From Actinoallomurus spadix (GTDB lineage Bacteria; Actinomycetota; Actinomycetes; Streptosporangiales; Streptosporangiaceae), in NCBI RefSeq assembly GCF_024055725.1, contig NZ_JAMXMX010000024.1:60188-124187 (forward strand): DNA of 64,000 nucleotides, in the 5' to 3' direction. The notes under the pieces were generated by a model that made no database searches, was not told the DNA's origin, and saw nothing but the letters and a program-made list of their open reading frames with translations. The position numbers were made by a program, and so were the translations under genes. Positions 25,509 through 33,071 of this stretch are shown one piece after another; the stretch's first letter is position 1, and each line of letters begins with the position of its first letter.

Positions 25509-27302
25509 TTACCGGATCACGGGCAGCGTCCCGGCGAGGTACCGCTCCCGGCAGGCACTGCGCGCGATCTTTCCGCTGGACGTACGGGGGACCCCGCCCG
25601 GCTCGACGAGCACGAAGTCGTCCAGCCGCAGCTCGTGGGCGGCGCCCACGGCGCGACGTACGGCGCGGGCGATGTCACCGGCGGGGACGCCCTCGCCGCG
25701 CCGGCCGCGTTCGGCGACGACCACGACCCCCTCACCGTCCGCACCGGCGAGCGCGAACGCCGCCACATGGTCGCGCCGGATCCCCTCGTGCGCCTCCTGC
25801 GCGCTGACCTCCACATCCTGGGGATAGTGGTTGCGGCCGTCGACGATGATGAGGTCCTTGATCCGGCCGGTGACGTACAGCTCGCCGCCGTGGACGACGC
25901 CGAGGTCGCCGGTGCGCAACCAGCCCCCGGCGGGCAGCCCGCCGGCCGGGTCCGCCAGGACCGCGCCGAACACCTCGGCGGTCTTGTCCGGGTTGCGCCA
26001 GTAGCCGGGTGAGACGTTCGGGCCGTGTACCCAGATCTCCCCCACCCGGCCGTCCGGCAGCTCGGCCCGTGACTCCGGGTCGACGATGGCCACGTGCTGG
26101 CCGGTCGGCGTGCCGCAGGACACCAGGACGGTGTCGCCGCCCGGCCGCGCCTCGCCCTCGCCCAGCGCCACCCGGTCGAACGCGGTGAACCGCGGCTCGC
26201 CCCGCGTCTTGCTGGAGACGTACACGGTCGCCTCGGCCAGGCCGTACCCCGGTGACTGCGCGGCGGGCCGCAGCCCCGCCGGCGCGAACGCCTCGGCGAA
26301 CCCGCGCACGGTGTCCGGCCGGATCGGCTCCGCGCCGTTCAGCGCGACCCACAGGCCGTCGAGCCGCAGCCGCGCCTTCTCCTCCTCGGTGACCCGGGCC
26401 GCGCAGTACTCGTACGCGAAGTTCGGCCCCGCCGTGATCACGTCGTCGTGCTCGGACAGCAGCTCCAGCCACCGCAGCGGCTCCATCACGAACGCCACCG
26501 GGTCGGTCAGAACGAGGTGGTTGCCGTGCACCAGCGGCAGGGCCAGCGCCAGGATCAGCCCCATGTCGTGGAACAGCGGCAGCCAGCTCACGCCGACCGT
26601 CACCCGTGGCCGCGCCTCGTACGCGGCCCACACCTGCAGCGCGTTCGCGGTGAGGTTCCGGTGGGTGATCTGCACGCCGGCGGGCGCGCGGGTCGACCCG
26701 GAGGTGTACTGCAGGTACGCGACGTCGTCCGGGGCGAGCTCCTCGCCCTGCCAGGAGGCGGCGAGCGAGACGTTCACCGTGTCGGCCAGGACGATGTCCT
26801 TCGGCCGGGGCGCGCTCTGCTCGTCCAGGAACCGCTCCACCTGCGGGAGCGCGGACGTCACGGTCACGACCACGGACGGGTCCGCGTCGCCGTACGAGCG
26901 GATCAGCCGGTCGGCGTGCCCGGGCAGGTCCGGGGAGAAAAGCGGCACGGCGATGAGCCGGGCGTACAGCGCGCCGACCATCGTGGTGAGGTACTCCAGG
27001 CTCTGCGGCATCAGCAGCGCGACGCGCTCACCGGGTTCGGCGACCTCGCGCAGCCGGGCGGCGATCGCCCGCGCCCGCCGATGCAGCTGCCCCCAGGTGA
27101 GCTCCTGCCGCTCGCCCGCCGGATCGGTGGCGTAGTCGACGAACGTCAGGGCCGGCGCGGACGGCATCTCGGCCGCCCGGCGCGCCACCGCCGCGACGAG
27201 CGGCTCGTCCAGGGCTCCGGGTTCCAGCGGCCGACCGCTCAGTGCCACGTCCGCACTCCCTGCCTCGCCACCGGCCGCACGGCCGACACCACCCGTGATC
27301 AT
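25509..27302 (-). CDS. Fatty acyl-AMP ligase (FAAL, FadD32-like)
   Basis: 597 residues. It activates a fatty acid as acyl-AMP and passes it to an ACP. AMP-binding motif LQYTSGSTRAPAGVQITHRN (with the FAAL-type TRxPxGV), GYGLAEATVYVSS, LRTGDLGVVHGGELYVTG and GRIKDLIIVDGRNHYPQD are diagnostic; the last is the FAAL signature. The likely partner is the FAAL-type ACP at the N-terminus of the PKS. The start is uncertain: ATG 27302 has no good SD, while the in-frame GTG at 27248 follows CAGGGAG and still leaves a full enzyme. It heads the operon FAAL-MmpL-esterase. A perfect inverted-repeat operator lies upstream at 27375-27392. Confidence 0.92.
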   Translation of the reverse strand: MITGGVGRAAGGEAGSADVALSGRPLEPGALDEPLVAAVARRAAEMPSAPALTFVDYATDPAGERQELTWGQLHRRARAIAARLREVAEPGERVALLMPQSLEYLTTMVGALYARLIAVPLFSPDLPGHADRLIRSYGDADPSVVVTVTSALPQVERFLDEQSAPRPKDIVLADTVNVSLAASWQGEELAPDDVAYLQYTSGSTRAPAGVQITHRNLTANALQVWAAYEARPRVTVGVSWLPLFHDMGLILALALPLVHGNHLVLTDPVAFVMEPLRWLELLSEHDDVITAGPNFAYEYCAARVTEEEKARLRLDGLWVALNGAEPIRPDTVRGFAEAFAPAGLRPAAQSPGYGLAEATVYVSSKTRGEPRFTAFDRVALGEGEARPGGDTVLVSCGTPTGQHVAIVDPESRAELPDGRVGEIWVHGPNVSPGYWRNPDKTAEVFGAVLADPAGGLPAGGWLRTGDLGVVHGGELYVTGRIKDLIIVDGRNHYPQDVEVSAQEAHEGIRRDHVAAFALAGADGEGVVVVAERGRRGEGVPAGDIARAVRRAVGAAHELRLDDFVLVEPGGVPRTSSGKIARSACRERYLAGTLPVIR

Positions 27303-27374
27303 CGTGACCGCGCGAAGCTATCGCAGGACGCGGAGGCGCTACTTGCCCCCGCACCCACATTCGCCCCACCGCCC

Positions 27375-27392
27375 TTGTCACCCCAGTGACAA
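27375..27392. promoter_or_regulatory. TTGTCAC-N4-GTGACAA operator upstream of the FAAL operon
   Basis: Perfect 7-nt arms TTGTCAC and GTGACAA flank CCCA. The site lies 73 nt upstream of the FAAL ATG, in the right place for an operator or activator site. A similar motif occurs in the PKS/MFS promoter (13465-13482). Between it and the stop of the next gene is a small hairpin (TGAGCC/GGCTCA, 27398-27413), which may terminate the upstream VWA gene. Confidence 0.6.
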
Positions 27393-27410
27393 CCGGATGA
27401 GCCGATGGGC

Positions 27411-29402
27411 TCAGCCGCACTTTCGCGTGGAGCAGATTCGCTGTTCGATGATCTCCTGGAGGATCCGCTGGACGTCCGATGAGTTCATCGCGTGATACGC
27501 GGCGCCGTTGGTCTCCTCGGCGATGCTCTGCATGGTCTTCATGTCGACGGACGGGCCGAAGCCGATGGCCAGGACCGGGATCGGCCGGTCCGGGTCGTTC
27601 TCCTTCGCGAGCGCGCGCCGCAGTTCGCTGAGGGAGATGCCGGAGGAGTCGTCGTTCTTACCGTCGGTGAGCAGGAGGACGTTGTTGTAGTAGCCCTGCT
27701 TGTAGGTCTTCCGCAGCGAGCGGACCGCCGCGAGCACCGTGTCGTACAGGCCGGTGTCGCCGTCCGGCTTCGGCCGTATCCGGCCGAGGACGCCGAGGAT
27801 CGCCTGACGGCGGGTGCCCGACCCCGATCGGGCCGAGAGCGGCCCGATCGGCACGTCGATGCGGTAGTCCCGCTTGCCGACCAGGTTCGTGGAGAAGGTC
27901 CACAGGCCCACATCGGTGTCGTCGGGCAGCGTCGCCAGAGCGCCCGTTCCGATCTTCGCGGTCGCCTCCAGGCGGCTCACCCCGCCGTGGACCGGCTCGG
28001 CCATCGACCCCGACACGTCGAGCACGCACAGCGCGCGGGCGGTCAGCGACAGCCTGCTCCAGACCTGCATCGCCTGCGTCACGTCGCCGGCCGACGGGGT
28101 CGGCAGCGCCCGCGGGACCTGGGGGTTCAGCCCGCCGGCGGCGAAGTCCTTGCCGGGACGGCCGTCCGGGGTGCGGAAACCGAGCGCCTGGACGGCGGCC
28201 CGCGCCTGTCCGGTGTTCATCGCCTGCGCCAGTAGGGACGTGGCGCCGGCGCGGGTACGGTCGCCGGTGGTCACCGTGAACGGGTAGTCGAGGCTGAGGA
28301 GTCCCTCGCGGGGGTAGATCGCGGCCGCCGGGTCGGTCGTGGCGTGGTTGTACTTCCACACCGCCTGCTCGGGGGCGATCAGCACGGGGGCCTTGCCGTC
28401 CTGGTTCCGTGACAGGCGGGCGAGCAACGCCTGGGTGGTCGGCGACACGTTCTTCCGCACGTCCTGGACGAGCCGGCTGAAGACCGGCAGCGCGTTCGGG
28501 TCGTGCTGGAGCAGGACGCGGGTCATGACGATCGTGCCGATGCCGGCCGCCTGACTCGCCGGGTCGAGGATGTGCAGCCGGACGGGCTTCGCGCCCTTCT
28601 CACCGGCGCCGGAGGGCGCCGCCGCCGATTTGAGCAGCGTCTCCCAGCTCGGCGGAGTCTTCTGCCCGGACATCGCGGTGGCGAGCGAGCGCGGCATCGC
28701 GACGACGACCGGGGTCCTGGCCACGGAGAACGGAACCGGGCCGCCCCCGGCCGCGCCCGGCGAGACGTGCGCCTGGGCGAGCCAGATGGAGGAGTCGGGG
28801 ATCCAGACGTCCGGCTTGGCCGTCCCCGGGGCCGGCACCGCGCCGGAGAGCGTTCTGGCCACTCCGGCCGGCTCCGCCGCCTGCACGCCGGCGCGGACGC
28901 ACCTGCCGTCGATCGAGTGGTGTTCCTCGTTGAACGTCCGGCTGATCCGTGTGACGGCCGGCGCGATGTCCGGCGCCGCGACGACGTTCAGCGTCAGCGG
29001 GTCATCGCCGCACCCCGACCCGCCGGACAGCGCGTACACGGCCACCCCGGCCAGGAGCACCACGCCGGTGACCCCCGCCAGCAGACCGATCAGCAGGCGC
29101 CTCCTCCGGTGCCGCGCCGCCCGCTGGTGTCCCAGGTGACCGGGGCCGAGGTCCCAGGGGTCCGGCGGGCGGATCCCGGCACCGGTCGCGCCCAGCCCGG
29201 CGGAGACCGCCGGGTGCGCGCGGGGTCCGGTGGTCGAACGCCCGGCGCCACCGGCGGCGTCGTCGTGCCCGAACAGGTCGGGGCTGGTCGCCTTCGACGG
29301 CGACTCACCGCTGACCGGCGGTGACTCTTCGAATCGCACATATTCCGACATGCCGCCACGATCAGGATTCTTGCGGCGGTTTCCGCGCACGACCGTCCTC
29401 AT
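27411..29402 (-). CDS. Membrane-anchored extracellular binding-protein/VWA-domain chimera
   Basis: 663 residues. A ~100-residue disordered cytoplasmic N-terminus leads to one TM helix (~103-125, LLIGLLAGVTGVVLLAGVAV). Next comes a type-II periplasmic-binding-like domain (LTLNVVAAPDIAPAVTRISR, KPDVWIPDSSIWLAQA, ~135-430). A C-terminal von Willebrand A domain follows, with the metal site DVSGSM and LLLTDGKNDDSSG (~455-650). The family is common in actinobacteria as substrate-binding/VWA proteins, and its function is unknown. ATG 29402 is the longest start; the ATG at 29351 (MSEYVRFEESPP) is an equally good one. It is transcribed toward the FAAL operon but separated by a hairpin and an operator. 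Confidence 0.8.
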   Translation of the reverse strand: MRTVVRGNRRKNPDRGGMSEYVRFEESPPVSGESPSKATSPDLFGHDDAAGGAGRSTTGPRAHPAVSAGLGATGAGIRPPDPWDLGPGHLGHQRAARHRRRRLLIGLLAGVTGVVLLAGVAVYALSGGSGCGDDPLTLNVVAAPDIAPAVTRISRTFNEEHHSIDGRCVRAGVQAAEPAGVARTLSGAVPAPGTAKPDVWIPDSSIWLAQAHVSPGAAGGGPVPFSVARTPVVVAMPRSLATAMSGQKTPPSWETLLKSAAAPSGAGEKGAKPVRLHILDPASQAAGIGTIVMTRVLLQHDPNALPVFSRLVQDVRKNVSPTTQALLARLSRNQDGKAPVLIAPEQAVWKYNHATTDPAAAIYPREGLLSLDYPFTVTTGDRTRAGATSLLAQAMNTGQARAAVQALGFRTPDGRPGKDFAAGGLNPQVPRALPTPSAGDVTQAMQVWSRLSLTARALCVLDVSGSMAEPVHGGVSRLEATAKIGTGALATLPDDTDVGLWTFSTNLVGKRDYRIDVPIGPLSARSGSGTRRQAILGVLGRIRPKPDGDTGLYDTVLAAVRSLRKTYKQGYYNNVLLLTDGKNDDSSGISLSELRRALAKENDPDRPIPVLAIGFGPSVDMKTMQSIAEETNGAAYHAMNSSDVQRILQEIIEQRICSTRKCG

Positions 29403-29535
29403 TTCGACTGTCGGGATACGACGCGGAACTGTAGTACCTGGGATAAGTGCGGCAAAACACGCTAAAGGAAATTCAACCCTGAGTCACCGACATAACACTC
29501 AGAAGAAGGGAAGCGCCGCCGGGCGGTTTCTCCTC

Positions 29536-29934
29536 CTACTGCCCGTAACGCTGCAAGGCCTCCGGAGTGACCGGGGTGAAGAAGTTGACCAGGTTGCCGT
29601 CCGGGTCGCGGAACAGCAGCGACCGGTTGCCCCAGGGCTGCGTGACGGGCTCACCCACGAAGTCGATGTCGAAGCCCTTGAGCCTCTCGAACTCCGCGTC
29701 GACGTCCTCGACGCGGAACTCGACGATCACGCTCTGATTGGCCGCCGGGCGGGGCGCGTTCGCGCCGAGGCCCTGCACCGTGCGGGTGCTCCCGATGGCG
29801 AGCCTTCCGACCGGGGTGATGATCTCGGCGAACTCGTCCGTGGGGCGGTCCGCCACCTGGCCCGTCGCCTTCTCGTAAAAGTCGGCGAGCCGGGCGACGT
29901 CCTCGGTGATGACGCGAATCGAAGCGAAGTGCAT
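29536..29934 (-). CDS. VOC-family (glyoxalase/bleomycin-resistance-like) protein
   Basis: 132 residues, two beta-alpha-beta-beta-beta modules. IRVITEDVARLADFYEKATG opens the first and SVIVEFRVEDVDAEFERLKG the second. The LFRDPDGNLVNFFTPV end is typical of the VOC superfamily, with its metal-ligand Asn/Glu region. The substrate is unknown; such stand-alone members are often dioxygenases, resistance binders or isomerases. Divergent from the response regulator at 30058. The 132 nt between it and the VWA gene hold no other gene. Confidence 0.85.
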   Translation of the reverse strand: MHFASIRVITEDVARLADFYEKATGQVADRPTDEFAEIITPVGRLAIGSTRTVQGLGANAPRPAANQSVIVEFRVEDVDAEFERLKGFDIDFVGEPVTQPWGNRSLLFRDPDGNLVNFFTPVTPEALQRYGQ

Positions 29935-30057
29935 GGCGATCTCCCATGAGTCTGACCTGTGGTGACGCAGACTCTAGGCGGCATACCGGGCAGAATCCGC
30001 CCGGTATTCGAGAACGATCGTGAAGGCGATCGGGCCCGCCGGTGTGATGATGGGCAC

Positions 30058-30732
30058 GTGCGTTCCCCCATCAGGGTCGTCCTGGCCGACGACCAGAGGC
30101 TCGTACGGGCCGGGTTCCGGTCGATCCTCGACAACGAGGACGACATCAGCGTGATCGCCGAGGCCGGTGACGGGGCCGAGGCGGTGCGGCTCGCGGCGGC
30201 CGAACGCCCGGACGTCGTCCTGATGGACATCCGGATGCCCGTCCTCGACGGGCTGGAGGCCACCCGCCGGATCGTCGCCGACGAACGCCTCCGCGACGTC
30301 AGGGTCGTGATCCTCACGACGTTCGAGCACGACGACTACGTCTACGGCGCGCTGAAGGCCGGGGCCAGCGGCTTCATGGTGAAGGACACCGAGCCGCTCG
30401 AGCTGATCCACGCCGTACGGGTCGTGGCGCGCGGCGACGCGCTCCTCGCGCCGTCGGTGACCCGCCGCCTGATCGGGGAGTTCGCCGCGCGCCTCAAGGA
30501 ACCGCCGCCGTCCGTCGAGCTGAACGCCCTGACCGACCGCGAACGCGAGGTCCTCGAGCTCATCGGGGCGGGACTGTCCAACGACGAGATCGCCGAACGG
30601 CTCGTCGTCAGCCCGGCGACGGCGAAGACGCACGTGAGCCGCGTCCTCACCAAGCTGCGCGCCCGCGACCGGGCGCAGCTCGTCGTCCTGGCGTACGAGT
30701 CGGGCCTGATCCGCCCCGGCTGGCTCGGCTGA
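30058..30732 (+). CDS. Orphan NarL/LuxR-family response regulator
   Basis: 224 residues. The receiver domain (IRVVLADDQRLVRAGFRSIL, phospho-acceptor Asp in VVLMDIRMPVLDG, Thr in ILTTFEHDDYVYG, Lys in MVKDTEPLEL) is followed by a LuxR-type HTH (LTDREREVLELIGAGLSNDE, SPATAKTHVSRVL). All phosphorylation residues are present. No sensor kinase is adjacent, so it is an orphan here. The GTG at 30058 is chosen because the receiver begins four codons later; no strong SD is seen. It lies 210 nt upstream of cydA in the same direction, so control of the cyd operon is possible. Confidence 0.88.
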   Translation: MRSPIRVVLADDQRLVRAGFRSILDNEDDISVIAEAGDGAEAVRLAAAERPDVVLMDIRMPVLDGLEATRRIVADERLRDVRVVILTTFEHDDYVYGALKAGASGFMVKDTEPLELIHAVRVVARGDALLAPSVTRRLIGEFAARLKEPPPSVELNALTDREREVLELIGAGLSNDEIAERLVVSPATAKTHVSRVLTKLRARDRAQLVVLAYESGLIRPGWLG

Positions 30733-30747
30733 GCCTCGGACCGCGTC

Positions 30748-30763
30748 TCCTCCTTCCGGAGGA
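30748..30763 (+). terminator. Short hairpin after the orphan response regulator
   Basis: TCCTCC and GGAGGA flank TTCC, 15 nt after the stop codon. No U-tract follows, so it is a modest terminator candidate. The remaining ~180 nt before cydA show no gene. Confidence 0.4.
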
Positions 30764-30942
30764 AGGCCTACAGCGCGTGCGGTAGGGCGTCGATCAGGGC
30801 TGCATCGCCGGATGTACGGCGAATGACACGCGTAGCCGGACGCCGGACGACCGCGTGATCGACTTTGCTACCAGGGTGCCCGGCCCGCGGGAACTCCCCC
30901 GGGCCCCGTCGCACGCAGACCGCGGCCGGACCTGGAGGACCG

Positions 30943-32109
30943 TTGAGCACCCTGGCGCTCGCCCGATCGTTGTTCGCCCTCACGGCGGGCACCCATTTCC
31001 TGTTCGTCGCGCTGACGCTCGGCCTCGCGACGATCGTCGCGATCGTCCAAACCAGGGCGGTGTTCGGAGGCGGGGACGCGCACCTGCGGATGGTGCGGTT
31101 CTGGGGGCAGCTGTACGTCATCAACTACGCGGTGGGCATCGTCACCGGGCTGCTGATGGAGTTCCAGTTCGGCCTGGCCTGGCCGGGCCTGGCGGATCGG
31201 GCCCCGGGCGTCTTCGGGGCACCGCTCGCCCTCGAGACGCTGGTCGCCTTCTTCGTCGAAGCGACCTTCCTCGGCCTGTGGATCTTCGGGTGGGACCGGC
31301 TCAACCGCCACGCCCACCTGGCGCTGATCTGGATCGTCACCCTGACCGCGTACGCCTCGGCGTACTTCGTCCTCGTCGCGAACGGCTTCCTGAACCACCC
31401 CGTCGGATACGTACGGATCGGCGGCGCGCTGCGCGTCGACTCCACCGCCGCGCTGTTCACGAACCCGGCGGCGCTGCTGCCGCTCGCGCACGTCGTCTCC
31501 GGCGCGTTCCTGACCGCCGGGTTCTTCATGGCCGGGGTGAGCGCCTGGCACCTGCTGCGCGGGCATGAACCGGACCTCTACCGGCGGTCGCTGCGGATCG
31601 GCCTGAGCGCCGCCGCCCTCGCCGTCCTGCCGACGGCGGCGTTCGGCGGCGTGCAGTTCCCGTACGCGCACAACGACGGAGGCGTACGGCCCCTGACCGG
31701 GCTGAGCGCGAACCTCATGATGGCGGCCTGGGCGTGGATGGCGGTCGTGGCGCTCGTCGCGCTGGTGAAACTGCCGTTCCGAGCCTGGCTCCTGCGCGGG
31801 CGCATCTTCCTGCGCGTCCTGCCGGCGACGCTGCCCCTGCCGTACGTGGCCATGCTCGCCGGCTGGATCTACCGCGAGACCGGACGCCAGCCCTGGATGA
31901 TCTACGGCGTGCTGCGGACCGAGGACGCCGTACGCCCGATCGGCCACGGGGCGATGCTCGCGGCGTCCACCGGCGTGACGGTGCTGTTCGCGGCCCTCGT
32001 CCTCGTGAACGTCACGCTGCTCCGGCGGTACGCGCGGCTCGGCCCGGACGGCGCCGCACTCGGCCACGCCGAGCTCCCGGCCCGGCCCGAGCCCGTCCCC
32101 TCCTTCTGA
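30943..32109 (+). CDS. cydA: Cytochrome bd-type oxidase subunit I with missing Q-loop
   Basis: 388 residues, several TM helices. The heme-ligand regions are present: AGTHFLFVALTLG (His), the Glu pair in ALETLVAFFVEATFLGLWIF, LAHVVSGAFLTAGFF (His) and a Met-rich helix (LMMAAWAWM). GWIYRETGRQPW is the conserved late motif. The quinol-oxidising periplasmic loop with GDxxGxxxxxxQPxK is not there: the chain goes from AALAVLPTAAFGG through about 20 residues to the next helix, about 90 residues short. The protein may be a natural short variant or altered. TTG 30943 follows GGAGGACC; longer starts lack the TM start. First gene of cydABDC. Confidence 0.85.
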   Translation: MSTLALARSLFALTAGTHFLFVALTLGLATIVAIVQTRAVFGGGDAHLRMVRFWGQLYVINYAVGIVTGLLMEFQFGLAWPGLADRAPGVFGAPLALETLVAFFVEATFLGLWIFGWDRLNRHAHLALIWIVTLTAYASAYFVLVANGFLNHPVGYVRIGGALRVDSTAALFTNPAALLPLAHVVSGAFLTAGFFMAGVSAWHLLRGHEPDLYRRSLRIGLSAAALAVLPTAAFGGVQFPYAHNDGGVRPLTGLSANLMMAAWAWMAVVALVALVKLPFRAWLLRGRIFLRVLPATLPLPYVAMLAGWIYRETGRQPWMIYGVLRTEDAVRPIGHGAMLAASTGVTVLFAALVLVNVTLLRRYARLGPDGAALGHAELPARPEPVPSF

Positions 32110-32123
32110 TCCGGAGCGCACTC

Positions 32124-33071
32124 GTGGACACCTTCGCGTTCTTCCTGCTCGGCTTCTTCGTCGTCGGGTACTTCCTGCTGGCCGGCGCCGACATCGGCGT
32201 GGGCATGCTGCTGCCGTTCCTCGGCCGCGACCGCCGGCTTACCCTCGCGGCGATCGCCCCGTTCTTCCTCGGCAACGAGGTGTGGCTGGTCGCCGCCGCC
32301 GGCCTGCTGACCGCGCTGTCCCCCACCCTGGAGGCCGACCTGTTCGGCCGCGCCTGGGGCGCGCTGATCGTCCTCATCCTCGCGTGGATCCTCCGCGACA
32401 CGGGGCTGTGGCTGCGCGGACGTCGTACGGGACGGGCCTGGCGGCGGCTCTGGGACGGGGCGATCGTCGCGGGCAGCTGGGGCGTCGCCGCGTCCTGGGG
32501 CCTGACGATCGGCGTCCTGATGGGCGGCGGCGGACTCCTGTTCACCGTGACGACGTGCGGCCTGTTCGCCCTGCACGGCGCGGTCTTCGCCGTCGTACGG
32601 CTCGGCACCGGCGCCCCGCGCGCGGTGGCACGGTGGGTGATCCGGGCGACACTCCTCGCCGGAGTGCCCTGCACCGTCGGGGCCGGCACCGGCGACCTCG
32701 CCACGACCGTGCCCGTCGCGCTCTCGCTCGCCGCGGTGCTGGCCGTCGCATGGATCACGATCGCGCGACGGGACGGCACGGGCGGAGAGAACGGCGCGGG
32801 AAGAACGGCCAGCGCGGGCGGAACGGACGGGGTAGGCGGAACGGACGGCGCGGGCGGCCGGGCGCGGGAGGGGTGGGCGCTGGCGGCGTCCGCGCTCGCC
32901 ATCACCGCCGTGCCGCTCCTCGGCGGGCTCAACCTGCCGCACGCCTCCCTGGCGGACGACGCCACCCCGACACTCGCGGTCGCCGGCCCGCTGATCCCGG
33001 TCCTGCTCGCGGCCCAGGCGTGGGTGTGGTGGACCTTCCGCGGCCGGGTCGAACGGCCGTCGTACCTGTGA
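32124..33071 (+). CDS. cydB: Cytochrome bd-type oxidase subunit II
   Basis: 315 residues. FFVVGYFLLAGADIGVGMLL and LGNEVWLVAAAGLLTALSP are the conserved first two helices of CydB. Several further helices follow. A Gly/Thr-rich low-complexity linker (~residues 215-240, GTGGEN... GGTDGAGG) separates the last three helices. The GTG at 32124 follows GGAG, 14 nt after the cydA stop. The stop overlaps the cydD start by GTGA. It is somewhat shorter than typical CydB proteins. It forms the second subunit of the membrane quinol oxidase. Confidence 0.88.
   Translation: MDTFAFFLLGFFVVGYFLLAGADIGVGMLLPFLGRDRRLTLAAIAPFFLGNEVWLVAAAGLLTALSPTLEADLFGRAWGALIVLILAWILRDTGLWLRGRRTGRAWRRLWDGAIVAGSWGVAASWGLTIGVLMGGGGLLFTVTTCGLFALHGAVFAVVRLGTGAPRAVARWVIRATLLAGVPCTVGAGTGDLATTVPVALSLAAVLAVAWITIARRDGTGGENGAGRTASAGGTDGVGGTDGAGGRAREGWALAASALAITAVPLLGGLNLPHASLADDATPTLAVAGPLIPVLLAAQAWVWWTFRGRVERPSYL

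Noticed and set aside
30733..30942. Rex-type operator (TTGTGAA-N4-TTCACAA) before cydA
   Set aside because: Rex often controls cyd operons, but no match to this motif is present in the gap.
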